From contig NW_026555331.1 in the NCBI RefSeq assembly GCF_014898055.3, positions 111,473,194 through 111,537,193 on the forward strand: a stretch of DNA of 64,000 nucleotides, written 5' to 3'. This DNA comes from Talpa occidentalis. Taxonomy: Eukaryota > Chordata > Mammalia > Eulipotyphla > Talpidae. This document shows, one piece after another, positions 22,691 through 33,962 of the stretch. Both the position numbers and the translations under genes were made by a program. A model generated the notes under the pieces. It saw only the letters and a list, made by a program, of their open reading frames with translations. It did no database searches and was not told where the DNA came from. Position 1 is the stretch's first letter. Each line of letters starts with the position of its first letter.

Positions 22691-23004
22691 GGGCCTCCCC
22701 ACTGGCGCAACAGTTGAGCGCTGGGCTGTGAAGCTACCCGCAGCCTCTGCACCGCCATTTAGATCCCCAGCTGCTTCCCGGCCATGGGAGGGAGGGTCTC
22801 AGACTTCTCCTGCCGCCTGCTGCTCCCCTCAGCAGTGTACTTCAGTCTGCCTGCTCTGCTCCCTGATCTGGCTCTTGTGAATTCTCTCACCCTCCCGCGC
22901 TTCTGACTGTACCCAGTGCTTGTATAAATAAATAAAAATAAATCTCTAAAAAAAAAAAAGAATACATTCAAATTACTATGTAAGATTCCATTAAAAAAAA
23001 AAAA
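22691..23004 (+). mobile_element. tRNA-derived SINE copy 6 with extra sequence between two poly(A) runs
   Basis: The SINE proper runs from 22691 to the first poly(A) at 22948-22959. It is followed by 33 nt of unrelated sequence (22960-22992), a second A run (22993-23004) and only then the target-site duplication CAAAAACAARATGAGACTT (22672-22690 and 23005-23023). This is the structure expected of a read-through (3' transduction) insertion. Confidence 0.92.
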
Positions 23005-23023
23005 CAAAAACAAAATGAGACTT

Positions 23024-23709
23024 AACCTGAGCTGCTGGTTCTTCCCTTTACTCTGGGCTCTCACACTTTGGGAATCAGCATCTCAACTGGAAAGTGCATT
23101 ATTTTACAAACTTATGCACACACTTCCTCACTTGGTTCTGGTTTTTGGATATTTGCTTTTCAAATTCCTTTTCAGCTACTATAATACCAGTAATGGCTCC
23201 CCTCCTTAACCCTCCCCTACTCCTCCTGTCCTCCCCTCCTCCCTGCAAGCCCTGTCACTGGGTGATGTGTGCTCACATTCCCCAGTGGAGGAGGAAAGGC
23301 TCAGGCCCAGTTCCCTATCTCAGAATCCAGACTCCAGACCACAGGAAATGCTGGAACCTTTCCAGCATTGAAAGCATTGAAAGTCAGGCACTCAAAGTTT
23401 CCAAACCTACTGATCAAAAAACAATATGTGAAACGTCTTTCTCCCTCTCTCCCCAGCAACAACAGAACTCTAAAGGCAACATTAGAAAATTCAATTGCAT
23501 TAGATCAACAGTGAAGGCCTCCTGCAAAAGGGGGATGGGAGGGAGTTACTTTCTGTGCTTCCACAGGCTTCCACCTGACAACTCAGCACTGAATTAGTCA
23601 TTCCTGGAGACAATGCAACACAGGGCTTGGCCACACTCACTCAGGATGGCATTAATCTCTGCCTTTTTCTCCCACTTCAGGTCCTTTAGATTCATTCTCC
23701 AGACGAGAG
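23024..23709. other. Intron, repeat-poor
   Basis: A pyrimidine-rich block at 23200-23255 (CCTCCTTAACCCTCCCCTAC) stands out. The 167-codon frame at 23094-23597 has no recognisable domain and spans this low-complexity block. Confidence 0.5.
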
Positions 23710-23885
23710 CAGACCTGTGACAGCATTTGAGGTCAGATATATATCCAGGCCTTAATCTCAGTTCTGCCATGTCCACTGTGCTGTCTCTTTGGACAAGTTA
23801 TATTACATTCTAATCCTCAATGTCCTCATTTGTACAACTGGAACAGTAGAAATATTCTAAGATTAATCTAAAGACTAAACATAGA
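23710..23885 (+). mobile_element. MIR SINE, left part, split by SINE copy 7
   Basis: AATCTCAGTTCTGCCATGTC, TCTTTGGACAAGTTATATTA and CCTCAATGTCCTCATTTGTA match MIR. The rest lies beyond 24130. Confidence 0.75.
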
Positions 23886-24130
23886 GGGCCTCCCTGGTGG
23901 CACAGGGGTTAAATTCAGCACTACCAAGCTATCACCACCCACTGTAGCAAGAGTTTGATCCCACAACAGACCTCTCCTGTCTTGCCCACTACTCCCCTCA
24001 GCAGAGTATTTCAGTATATCTGCCTGTTCTGTTCCCCATCCTGTCTCTGGTGAATCCTCTCATCCCCGCACCTCTGTCCTACACCTCAGTTTTTGTGTGC
24101 ATAAATAAATAAAAATAAATTTAAAAAAAA
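23886..24130 (+). mobile_element. tRNA-derived SINE copy 7, inserted in a MIR
   Basis: The head GGCACAGGGGTTAAATTCAG and B box GAGTTTGATCCC are followed by a slightly shortened body and an AATAAATAAAAATAAA tail. The duplication is AAGACTAAACATA / AAGACAAAACATA. The copy interrupts a MIR whose two parts flank it. Confidence 0.92.
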
Positions 24131-24139
24131 AGACAAAAC

Positions 24140-24205
24140 ATATAAAGCAATTAGAACAGAGCCTGCTTTGGATTATAACTATAATTGCTATTATTATTAC
24201 TAATT
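24140..24205 (+). mobile_element. MIR SINE, right part, after SINE copy 7
   Basis: AAGCAATTAGAACAGAGCCT then GCTTTGG and GCTATTATTATTACT is the MIR 3' end, continuing the piece that ends at 23885. Confidence 0.7.
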
Positions 24206-25854
24206 TATCAGGTATGGGTAACTAGATCAATAACACCATGTCTGTAGTCTCATCTATTGAAGCACACAGAGGTCCCATCACACTCTTTCTCTTTTGCATC
24301 AAATAAAAATAGGTAACCTCCTATGCAAATAGAGAGGAAAGGACAAATGATTCTGAAGTCTGGGGGGTTTCATGTATTTGAACACATTTTTTTTTCTGGG
24401 TTTTAAAAGATGGGTGGAAGTTTCAAGATGAGCAACCAGATTAGGGAACTGGAAGAGGAAGGTGCAGGAGGTCACAGAGGAATCACCTGAGTGGCTAACC
24501 TGGATGGAACAGAAAAAGACCTATTTTCTATTCTGAGCACAAACTCAAGTCTCTCAGGAAAATTAACTGAATATGAGGAGGTGACCAGGATTCAACCTCT
24601 AAATCCTTCTTACCAAGAAGTGAATTTGCTCTTTAGTTATAAGAAGTCTTTAAAGAAGGGCCAAAGGATTCTCTGGAAAGAAGGTAGACTGCTCCATTAC
24701 TACTGCACATTTTCTCCAGTTGTGCATCCTTCCAGCCTCACAGAGTGATTACTTCTCTCATAATCCTGAGGGACAGATGCATCAGGCCAGCTCATTCACT
24801 GACTTTCTGACCTATCCTCCAAGAATGTAGGCCTCAAATGCTGTGCCCCCATCTCCCCCAGCAGGTTGACAGAGGAGAGAGACAAGATTCATCTGCTGAG
24901 CTCTGCTTGGCAGTCCTGAGCCCAGAAGCACCCAGAGGTGTGGTTTTATTGGGGTTATAGTGGTTTGGGGGGGGAATAAGGCCCAGTGGCCAAAGATTAC
25001 CAGCTCTACTCTTAGGCATTGTGTCCTAACTCCGAACAGAAGAAACTCAAAATATTTCTCAGGAAAGATTCATTAGAAAAAGGAATTTTCACATTTTCAG
25101 GGCTCTAGATAGGTTATCTCCTAGTTATTAAGCACGGTACCACACTGATAGCAAGACAAAAGGAAAAATCATAAAATTGTTTCCCTTTTATCTCTTTCAC
25201 ATTAGGAGGCTCTGTCAAAACTCTGAACTGTGTGATAGAAATCACTTCCTGCTGCTGTTTATCTGGGTTCCCTCCCTAGCTTGCTGCAATCTGCCTTAAG
25301 ATAAAATACCATCAGGACACATGCTATATTCATGGACACAAACACCAAGGTAATAGTGGATCCATTGGGCCAGTGTTCACTGTAGAAAAACCCAAGGATA
25401 ATTCCTCCATAGATATGCATATGGAATCAGGAATACCTTACCACATTTAAAAATATAAAAACATATTAGTCACTTTCCCTATTACAATATACTTTGTCTT
25501 GCTACAAAAAAAGGTCAGGTATTATAAATCTTTGTGGAACATTTGAGTTCCGGTGACAGATCTGGTAATAGGGTCAGATTCTAGGACCTAATTATCTGAG
25601 GCATGAATTTCATAAATGAGGTCAAAGAAAACCAAATTTCATTTGACACCTCAGAATCTTATTTTTTTTTTCAGTTTTTCAAATCAGAGTTTACTGCTCC
25701 AAATTTTATAGAGGAAAAATGGCATAAGGGACAAATTTCAGACTCAAACAGACCTGTATTTGACAGAGAAAGTGGCTGATGTTTTAAATCAGGTACAATA
25801 CTACCAGATTTGCATTTCACCTTACTTCACAGGGAAAACAGATTGGAATGGGGC
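24206..25854. other. Intron, nothing assigned
   Basis: About 1.6 kb with no firm repeat call; a faint MIR-like phrase at 25740-25800. Confidence 0.45.
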
Positions 25855-26060
25855 AAGGTAGGAATAGTGCAGCTGGACAAGAAAGCAGTTGAGGTGAGTG
25901 GGATGGTGGCCTTGGAGTTAGAGGAGAAAGTGAAGGATTTATGAGTTATTTAAAAAAAATAGTAACAGGATAAACATAAACTGGCTACTGGGAAAGAGGG
26001 AAAAGCTGGAGTCAAGCATGACCCAGGATTCTGGTTCCTATAACAGTATAGACTATGATG
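25855..26060 (-). repeat. Ancient interspersed repeat, L2-associated, minus strand
   Basis: GTGAGTGGGATGGTGGCCTT then GGAGTTAGAGGAG, and GGAGTCAAGCATGACCCAGG, resemble a familiar old mammalian repeat with 'GGTGGCTTGGACTAGGG ... GAGTCAAGGATGACTCCCAGG'. I am not sure of the family name. Confidence 0.4.
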
Positions 26061-26299
26061 TCATTTGCTACACTGGCACCACTCCAAATAATAGATGCAC
26101 TCCCAGTGAATTTATTGGTCACAGTCAATGGGTATATGGGTTCATTTGGAGAAACCAGTGGTCAAATCCATGCCACTAATACAAGAGCTAGTCCTCTTAC
26201 TCACCTTTTTTTTATAGCGTATTTGCCTTACTGCAGATTACATCAAAATTCATGGTCACCTCCTTCTTATTAAATTGGGAGGCTGTAAAGGACAGCAGT

Positions 26300-26475
26300 C
26301 ACTGCCACAGACTGGACTCAGATTGCATGTTTTCTAGTTATAGTTTTGCTGCCTTCCAACCCCATGGATTTGAGAGAATTGTTCTCTGTAACTCAGTTTA
26401 TTCAACTGTGAAATGGGAAACAAAGTGCCTCATCCGCAGTTTTCATGAGGTGAGTACTAAGATGATGACAGTAAT
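26300..26475 (+). mobile_element. MIR SINE, plus strand
   Basis: GACTGGACTCAGATTGCATG, TTCTCTGTAACTCAGTTTAT and TCAACTGTGAAATGGGAAAC follow MIR. A second, oppositely oriented MIR follows directly. Confidence 0.65.
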
Positions 26476-26484
26476 AGCTAACAA

Positions 26485-26665
26485 TTGCAGAACACACTAT
26501 GTGTCCTGTTAAACAGTTCACATAAACTAACTCATGGTATCCAACAGCCCTATGATGTAGGCACTGCTATAATTCCTATTTTAAAAATGAGGAAATAGAG
26601 TCACTGATGAAACCAGCCACAACTTGGTAAGTTAGCAATCTAGTCATTCCAAAGTCTGTTCCCTT
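26485..26665 (-). mobile_element. MIR SINE, minus strand
   Basis: ACACACTATGTGTCCTGTTA, ACTAACTCATGGTATCCAAC and TTTAAAAATGAGGAAATAGA are the reverse complement of the MIR 3' half and core. Confidence 0.65.
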
Positions 26666-27869
26666 ACAGGAAACTTCCTCTGACCTTAGTACACCCATAG
26701 AGCTTAACACAGGGTCTGTAACCAAGAGAAAGCTGAGCAACATTAGCTCTATGAAAAAGTAAATCCAGGCTTTTAGGGTCAATATGGGTCACAAGGAAAA
26801 GGAAGGATTTAAGGGCATTTCCTTTTGCCCCTTCCCACCTCAATATTATTGAGATTGAGGTGACTAGATGAACTTTCTTCTGATTTGACTCTGTAGAGGA
26901 ACCCTATGGCCTGAACTTTTCAAGCTCAACATAGATTTAATTCTTGATGCTGTAATAGAACCTATAATTTGACACCACCCCTGAGAGACCACTGTGGAAA
27001 AAAAATATCCTCCACCCCCACTTAGGTCATAAACTTTCAGTGAGGTAAAAAAAGAGATCTCTTCATGGACCTCTATCTTTTTACCTTTTCACATAATGAA
27101 TGGATAAACTTTTATGTGAACTGAATATAGTCTTCCACTCCCCCTTGGAAAAAGAACAGAGGGATTCTTTTAGAAGATAACATGATTTTATTTCCACTAA
27201 CAAGGAATAATCTTAATTGACATCTAGCTCTGTCAGAGTACAGCCGTAGAACAAGTACTCAAAAAAATGACTTTTTGGTAGCAGGCCCCAGCATTTAATG
27301 AGCTTATTATGGCAAAGAACCTAAATAGCAAATCAATTCACTCAGGTACCAGAGAGTTCACTGGGAGTACCACAGTGTAAAGTGAAAGTTTATGAAACTT
27401 GACTGAGATCTTAAAAAAAACAGGTAGACATTTCAAACAGCTACTTTAAAAATTTTCCAGGCAAAGTTAATTCAGTCATGCACTAGATCACAAAAGGCTT
27501 GATGGTCAACAGACACAATTTACTTTTTTGAGAAAAATTCAGGATCTGCCTTGGCATACCCATGTGGAGGTAGGCTGGCCACCTATCATAAATGGGATCA
27601 AATTAAGTTCCTCAAATCTCAAAAGAGTTTCACCCCAAACCTCAGTTCAACCAACTAGTAAAGGCACATGAGGTAAAGAGTAAAGACAGTAAAGAGTAAT
27701 TGTACTCCTAGCAGTGCAGTTCTGAACTCACTGCCATTTACACAGAGAGCAAGTGTATTGCTTTCAATAGGGAAAATTTATAAAAAATTTAAGGTTTAAT
27801 TTTTTAATCACATTTAAAAATTAATGATAGGAAACTATACACAACATATTTCCACTGATTTATTTATAT
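26666..27869. other. Intron, nothing assigned
   Basis: Unassigned, AT-rich; no exon-like sequence. Confidence 0.5.
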
Positions 27870-28212
27870 TAACATTTAAATATCAGTAAACACTTATTCC
27901 AGTACATACTCCAATGGCAAGAACAACTAGAATTCTCACACACTACTGGTTAAATAGTAGGTCCCCTTTAAGAAAGTTTTGGCAATTTCTCATAATAGTA
28001 AGTATACATTTCCCATATGACCCAGTAAATCTATCTTATTACCTAAAAAAAATGAAAACCTATGTTCATACAAAAGATTTACCCGAGAATGTTCATGGAA
28101 GCTTTAATCACAAAAGTCAAAACTTGAAACAATCTAAACTGATGAATGGGTAAGTAATTATGGAATACCATCCACACAGTGGAAGGCTGTTCAGCAATAA
28201 AAAGACTGCTGA

Positions 28213-28519
28213 GGGCCTCCCCGGTGGCGCAGTGGTTGAGCGCTGGGTTGCAAAGCTGCCCAAAGCCTCCGTGGCACCGGTTTGATCCCCAGCTGCTCCC
28301 CAGCCACCGGAGGAGGGTCCCGCATGGCGCACAGACCTCTCCTGCAGTCCGCTGCTCCCCTCAGCAGTGTACTTCAGTCCTTCTGCCTGCTCTGCTCCCC
28401 GCTCTGGTTCTGAATTCTCTCACCCTCCCGCGCTTCTGACTGTACCCAGTGCTTGTATAAATAAATAAATAAATCATTAAGGAAAAAAATAAAAAAGACT
28501 TCCTTTACAAAAAAAAAAA
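28213..28519 (+). mobile_element. tRNA-derived SINE copy 8 with a compound tail
   Basis: This is a well-preserved copy of the young type: A box TGGCGCAGTGG, B box GGTTTGATCCC, tail GTATAAATAAATAAATAAATC. After the first A-rich run comes a short non-A stretch (GACTTCCTTTAC, about 28497-28508), then a second long poly(A) and the duplication AAAAAGACTGCTGA (28199-28212, repeated at about 28521-28534). It is inserted in an L1. Confidence 0.93.
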
Positions 28520-28577
28520 AAAAAAAGACTGCTGATACACACAACAAGAGCATTGAATTTAAAGTGATTTTGTTAAG

Positions 28578-28772
28578 TTGGGGATGGACAGCCTACAGAC
28601 CAAACTCAGCCCAAAGTTTTATGAAACAGAGCTACATCCATTCAATTACATATTGTAAAAACTGCTTTCACAATACAAGCCAGCAGAGGTAAGTACTTCC
28701 GAAGACCATATTAGCCTATATCTAAAATATTTACTTAGCTGAATCTTTACATGAAAAAGTTTGCCAATCCTT
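28578..28772 (+). mobile_element. hAT-type non-autonomous DNA transposon fragment
   Basis: The segment runs from a CAGACCAAACTCAGCCCA left part to AAAAGTTTGCCAATCC at the right. It matches a familiar mammalian repeat with inverted ends related to CGGCAAACT / AGTTTGCCG. I do not trust my memory for its family name. It sits inside an L1. Confidence 0.55.
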
Positions 28773-28980
28773 ATGGTAAATAAAAGATCAGATACTAAAG
28801 ACCACACACCATCTGATTCTATTTTATGAAATTCTAGAAAAAGCAAATTTATATTGATAAAAAGTATAATCAGTAGTTTCCAGAAATCATGGCAGGGAGG
28901 GGTAGGAGAGAAAGGGATTTGAGTGTACAAGGAGTGAAGCAATGGCGTATATCTTGATTGTGGAGACTTGGCTAGAAACC

Positions 28981-29500
28981 TTGATTATATTCCCTCCTTT
29001 TCCTTCCTTCTCTTCTTCCTTCCTTACTCAACTGTCCAATGGCCACTTGACTTAACCACTTAGTTGTCTCATGAGCATATCAAACTTAGCATATCTGAAA
29101 TTAAACTCTTTACTCCAGATTCTATTTCCCTTGCAGAGTTTCCCATATAAAATGCAGGTTTCTGGTAGACTTTCACATTAGCTTTTCTGTTTCTCATCTT
29201 CTTCCTCTTATGGGCAATGGAGAAATATATTTTCAGTACCCTGAAGTAAAACTGACACCCATATATATGACTCACTGTACCCAAAGACATGTCAATGGAA
29301 GTTACAGTAGCATTGAAGAGTCAGGGCATGAACCCCTCCCAAGTTCTCTTTTACTTGCCACAGCAAGTATGGTGGCATCTATGTTGAAAAAGTGGACAGT
29401 GTGGAGTTTGGAGGACAGCTGCCCTGGAGAGTCACTTGGACTTCTAGCTGACTTTCTAAGACTGAAAGTCATTGCATTGGCCTGAGATTTTCTTTATAAA

Positions 29501-29502
<2 letters not shown>
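28981..29502. other. Intron, nothing assigned
   Basis: Includes a TTCC-rich string near 28990-29020. Otherwise unassigned. Confidence 0.5.
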
Positions 29503-29539
<37 letters not shown>

Positions 29540-29548
29540 CACACACAT
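29503..29548 (+). repeat. (TA)n(CA)n compound microsatellite
   Basis: About 15 TA units are followed by GCACACACACACACACA. Alternating purine-pyrimidine sequence of this kind can adopt left-handed DNA. Confidence 0.95.
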
Positions 29549-29559
29549 AACATTATTCT

Positions 29560-29715
29560 TGCTTTTTTGTACAATGTATGCTTTCTCCTCTCAGGTGTGG
29601 TCCCCATAAAATTCACACCACCAATTCACCCATGTACCATCACCGTAGTCCCTTGAGTTCTTTCCTCCCCTGTTTTTTTCCCTCTCCTTCCCCATCCCCT
29701 GCATGATGTCTCTGA
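29560..29715 (-). repeat. Interspersed repeat fragment sharing the CCCCATAAAATTC block
   Basis: GTACAATGTATGCTTTCTCC and TGGTCCCCATAAAATTCACA parallel the 10490-10640 fragment. A pyrimidine-rich run (CCTCCCCTGTTTTTTTCCCT) follows. It directly follows a (TA)n(CA)n microsatellite. Confidence 0.4.
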
Positions 29716-30048
29716 TTTAGTTGCCTGTTAATTTTGTGTTTAAGGTTTGAGATTTTCTAACTATAGTTACCACAGTATAACAGAACTTCTCCTGAATAAC
29801 ACAGGGACCTCAGAAGCTCATGTCAAAGGAGTCCTTCTAGACACTCCTTTCTCCCTCCTTTACTTCCAGTCCACCACCAACCGAAATACACTCTCTACCC
29901 TAGGCCAAACCACAATCTTGAAACTGGAATCTTGCAACAAAGCTTCAACTTGCTTTCTAGTCACCAAATGGTAACTGCAAGATTTTCAAATATGTTTAAA
30001 TCCTTTCAAAGTCTCTGCACTGTACCGAGGCTTAAATAAAAGGGTCAC
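29716..30048. other. Intron, nothing assigned
   Basis: Unassigned sequence between the CCCCATA repeat fragment and SINE copy 9. Confidence 0.45.
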
Positions 30049-30066
30049 AAAAGTGTAATCCAACCA

Positions 30067-30340
30067 GGGTCTCCCTGGTAGCACAGGGGTTAAAGTCTCA
30101 GTGCTGTCAAGCTATCCCCAGTCACTGTGGCCTGAGTTCAGTCCCCAGGCAGGAAGCTAACCCACATGACGCAGCAGACCTCTCCTGTCTTGCCCGCTGT
30201 TCCCCTTAGCAATATATTCAGTAGACCCACCTATTCTGCTCCCCACCCTGTCTCTGGTGAGTCCTCTCACCCCCCTGCACCTCTGGCCTACACACCCCAA
30301 TTCTTGTATGCATTATAAATAAAGATAAATCCTAAAAATC
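30067..30340 (+). mobile_element. tRNA-derived SINE copy 9
   Basis: The head is GGGTCTCCCTGGTAGCACAG, with a diverged B box GAGTTCAGTCCC. The flanking duplication is AAAAGTSTAATCCAACCA at 30049-30066 and 30341-30358. It is one of the more diverged, probably older copies. Confidence 0.92.
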
Positions 30341-30358
30341 AAAAGTCTAATCCAACCA

Positions 30359-31703
30359 ATACCTACCTGTCTGGACCTTATTCTCATTCATTTCTTTCGG
30401 TGACTCTCAGTCTCTCTACATTTATCTCTGCCTCTCTCTCCTTTTTCCTCCCTCTCTTCCCCTCCCTTGTCCCGACTTCTTTCCTTCTACCCCAATCCAT
30501 TAGTGCTATGAAATTTTGAAATCCCCTCCTCACCACTTTTCCTTTCTGGCCCCAGCTATTTGAAATCACTTGAAAGCACACCTACCCCTCCTTTCACTTC
30601 TTGCTAAAAGAGAAAAAATAACTTAAAAAAAATATCAAGAGGTGATAAGATTAAATTCTCAGACACCATTGTATTCTGTGACACCATTGGATCAAATCAC
30701 GACTAGGAGAACATAAAGGAAGTCGTCTCCATTCCCCAGGGAGATATGAGACAGAAAGACTAGGAAAGCAAGGAGGGCAGGGACAGTTCTGATATCCTAG
30801 CAGGATTCGGTGATTTCATGCCATCACCACCTTCTTCCCATTCATACTTCTGTAGTTTACTAACACCAGTCCATCCAGAATCCCGTACTCAATTCCATTC
30901 TAAGACCCTGACCTCTGGGTCTCAGGTCCCTGACATAAAGGAGTCCCCTCCCCACATATCACCCTTCTCTGGGCCACCCTATAGGTGAAACATTCCAAAG
31001 TGCAATCCTCAACACATTTTTCCATTAGAATCAAATGCTCCAAGCAGTTTTTATCTTTATTAATATAAAGTGAAACTTCGGAAATACTCGGACCCTCATA
31101 TGATTGTGCATATAACATTGATTCTGCCAAATATAGTATTAAATATGATGAAGAGTGTTCCACATTTCAGACAAAAATCTAGAATGTTGAAACATAATTA
31201 GCTTAAAATGAGGAACGTCCTGAAGAGTTTTACTTGTACTTGACCGTTTTTACTTTAATCTAAATGTTAATCCAGTTGGGGAATGAATCTTTTTTCAATT
31301 ATTTATTTATTTGCTTGGCTTTACTATTTATTATTTCATTTATTTGTTTAAAAAAATCTTCAGTATATAGGAAAAATATCACATCAGTCCTATCAGGCAT
31401 GTTTTAGTGTTTGAATTCTGGTTTTTATTTCTACTCTGATAATTTTTTCAGAATTTTTAACTTTATAATGAAGATAAGAAAAAATTAAGTCAAACCAAAT
31501 TTTTTCTTCCTCACATTTTACCATGTTAAAATTTGTCAAAATTTGCTTTAGAAAGGGGAGCAAGCTAGACTGCTTTTGTGGACACACTGTGTTTTTCATG
31601 TGCAAGACAGCTTGGGATATTTTCTTTTCCATCACTATTGACAGAAAAATAACTCAAAAACTAAATCCTATTGAAGATGGGTCAGGGCATCTTTTTTTTT
31701 AAC
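30359..31703. other. Intron, repeat-poor
   Basis: A pyrimidine-rich run at 30400-30480 (CTCTCTCCTTTTTCCTCCCT) is followed by unassigned AT-rich sequence. Confidence 0.5.
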
Positions 31704-31720
31704 AAAGCTCAGAATGTTTT

Positions 31721-31993
31721 GGGCCTCCTTGGTGGCGCAAGGGGCTAAGCACCGCACTATGAAGCAATTGCAGCCTCTGCAGCATGAGTTCAATCCCGGG
31801 CCGGCCAGGGAGAAACCCACATGGTGCAGCAGGCCTCTCCTGTTTCACCCGCTGCTCCACTCAGCAGTGTACTTTGGTAGATCTGCCTGTTCTGTTCCCC
31901 ACTCTGTCTCTGGTGAATCCTCTCACCCTCCGCATCTCTGGGCTGTACCCCAGCTCTTGTACTTGTATGCATAACTAAATAGATTTTTTTAAA
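31721..31993 (+). mobile_element. tRNA-derived SINE copy 10 (GCGCAAGGGG head type)
   Basis: The head is GGGCCTCCTTGGTGGCGCAA then GGGGCTAAGCACCGCACTAT, with B box GAGTTCAATCCC. It is flanked by a perfect 17-bp duplication, AAAGCTCAGAATGTTTT, at 31704-31720 and 31994-32010. Confidence 0.95.
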
Positions 31994-32010
31994 AAAGCTC
32001 AGAATGTTTT

Positions 32011-33735
32011 TAAAAACTCTTAAATGTCAAGCACTTGGACCTTGGTAAAGATATTTCTGGATGGTGTGCAAATCATCTTTATATTTGACAGTTGTGAATG
32101 ATTATGGTAACTTGACAGTTGAGACATGTGGGCATGAATTTAGTTTTTATAAAATAAAAAGCTCTTTGTTCCTAAGGATTTACATCTAAGCCTGTGAAGA
32201 ATGGGAAAGCAATAGTATTTTTCCTGTCTTTTCCAACTGATTGAAAAAACATACCCACTTTTAGTAAAATAATTATTAGTATCAGTCCACATTTTCATTT
32301 TTTGTTTTAAATTCCATGATGCTGTCCGAAATTCTTACAGTAATCAAAAGCTGTGAAACATCACAGCATGGAGTCTTTTAGTTGGGCACCTGAAAATAAA
32401 AGAAATATTTTTGGGAAACACTGATCAATTTCCAAGCTTGCTCCAGGGATCATGTTGAAGTATAGCGAGATAGGAGTGAAGCCAGGAGTTTTAGAGCTCA
32501 TCAGGAGAGAAAATGTACCTAGTTTCCTCTGGTTGGTGTTGGCCAACACCAAAGCAACTGCAGAACATAAAGGACAGCAGGACATCTACTCAAGACTGGC
32601 CCCCCAAGATGCTTTCCTCATTAGAAAAAGCATAAGAGAAGCTGTTTTCTCTCCCAGAACTGCTGCCAATGCACCATTCTCAAACACAAAGTACTCATCT
32701 CAGTTATTTTTTATGCCCAAAACTTTGCAGAAATCATCAAAGTTCAAACCTCGTATGAAGACACAGAAAATAGTGACTTCTAAGATAGAGTTGAAGAACT
32801 AACCAAAGAGTTAATCAATGCCGACAATCTGAAAATTCTTTTCTCAATAGCACTCTTTTCTCTCATTAATGAAATCATTACTTCAACTCACCATCTATGT
32901 TATCCTATGCAGAAAGAGATACAGTAAAGTATCAACAGGAGTACCTTTCACCTCCACATGTTGTTGTAAAATCAAAGATGTGCAAAGATCTAAGTTTTGT
33001 GTATACAAAAATGTAAACCAGTTAATATTCTTGTATAACTTATTACAGATTATAACCACTTCATTGATAAGAAAACACCTGATAGGTGAATCACCAAGCT
33101 GAGATTTCATTTCTGTCCACCATTCACAGGGGCCACTCCACCGGTTAGTAAAATGACCTAAATTGTTTTCAAATTCAAAGCAAAAAACTACAGCTGATTC
33201 AAAAGGGCCAAAGGATGAGAGTGAAAATTCAGAACTACCCTTACTTTTGCCTCAATTTTCATTAACTATGCCATTTTTCTACAAAACAATAAAAGAAACC
33301 ATAACTATATCTTTTAAGCCACATCAATGGAATGCCTTCTATATTTATTTTCCAAAATTAAATCATACTGCATATATAAACATTATTCATGTCAGGGTAC
33401 AGGGGGAAATTCACCACCTCTCTGGTTTCTTCTGAGGCTGGACAAACAACATCAAACAGATTTGTAGAAGGAAAAGACTAAATTTAATAACATATTTATA
33501 GAGGATTTATATCACTGTAAATTCTAAAGTAAATATGCAAACCACCCATATTCTCATTCCATTCTGTATTAAGGGGTTTATGGCTTTAAGGAGATAGTAG
33601 GGGGTTTCACATGATAAAGAGGTGATGACTTCATGTGACAAAATCATGACTCTAGAGGCTTGCTCTGCTTGAAATAGGTTTCCCAATAAAAGTGTTTATT
33701 TCTAGAGAGATACATAAATCTAAGTAATATATATA
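32011..33735. other. Intron, repeat-poor
   Basis: About 1.7 kb without a recognised repeat. A 116-codon frame at 32452-32802 has no domain I recognise, and the overlapping opposite strand is also open for 74 codons, so I treat it as chance. Confidence 0.5.
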
Positions 33736-33740
33736 TATTT

Positions 33741-33962
33741 AATTTATTTATACAAACACGGGGTACAGTCAGAAGCACGGGAGGGTGAGAGAATTCACCA
33801 GAGCCAGAGCGGGGAACAGAGCAGGCAGACTGAAGAAATACACTGCTGAGGGGAACAGCGAGCGAGGCAGGAGAGGTCTGTCGTGCCATGTGGGATCCTC
33901 GCTGGCGGCCTGGGATCGAGCTCGCAGTCCAGCGCTCAACCGCTGCACCACCAGGGGAGGCT
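33741..33962 (-). mobile_element. tRNA-derived SINE copy 11
   Basis: This is a reverse-complement copy from AATTTATTTATACAAACACG to a head end GGGGAGGCTC. It directly abuts a T-rich L1-like 3' end at its right. I could not see a clear target-site duplication, because the left flank is a TA repeat. Confidence 0.88.

Larger units (their letters stand above)
27870..28980 (+). mobile_element. Ancient L1 3' region interrupted by SINE copy 8 and a hAT-like element
   Basis: ORF2-end text (TTCTCACACACTACTGGTTA, TCCCATATGACCCAGTAAAT, GGCTGTTCAGCAATAAAAAG) is cut by the SINE at 28213. It resumes after a second insert at about 28780 with 3'-UTR text (TTTTATGAAATTCTAGAAAA, CCAGAAATCATGGCAGGGAG). The nesting gives the relative ages: L1 first, inserts later. 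Confidence 0.7.

Noticed and set aside
23094..23597. 167-codon open frame on the plus strand
   Set aside because: Spans a pyrimidine-rich low-complexity block, with no domain and no splice context.
32452..32802. 116-codon open frame on the plus strand
   Set aside because: No family resemblance and no promoter or exon signals; overlapped by an opposite-strand open frame.
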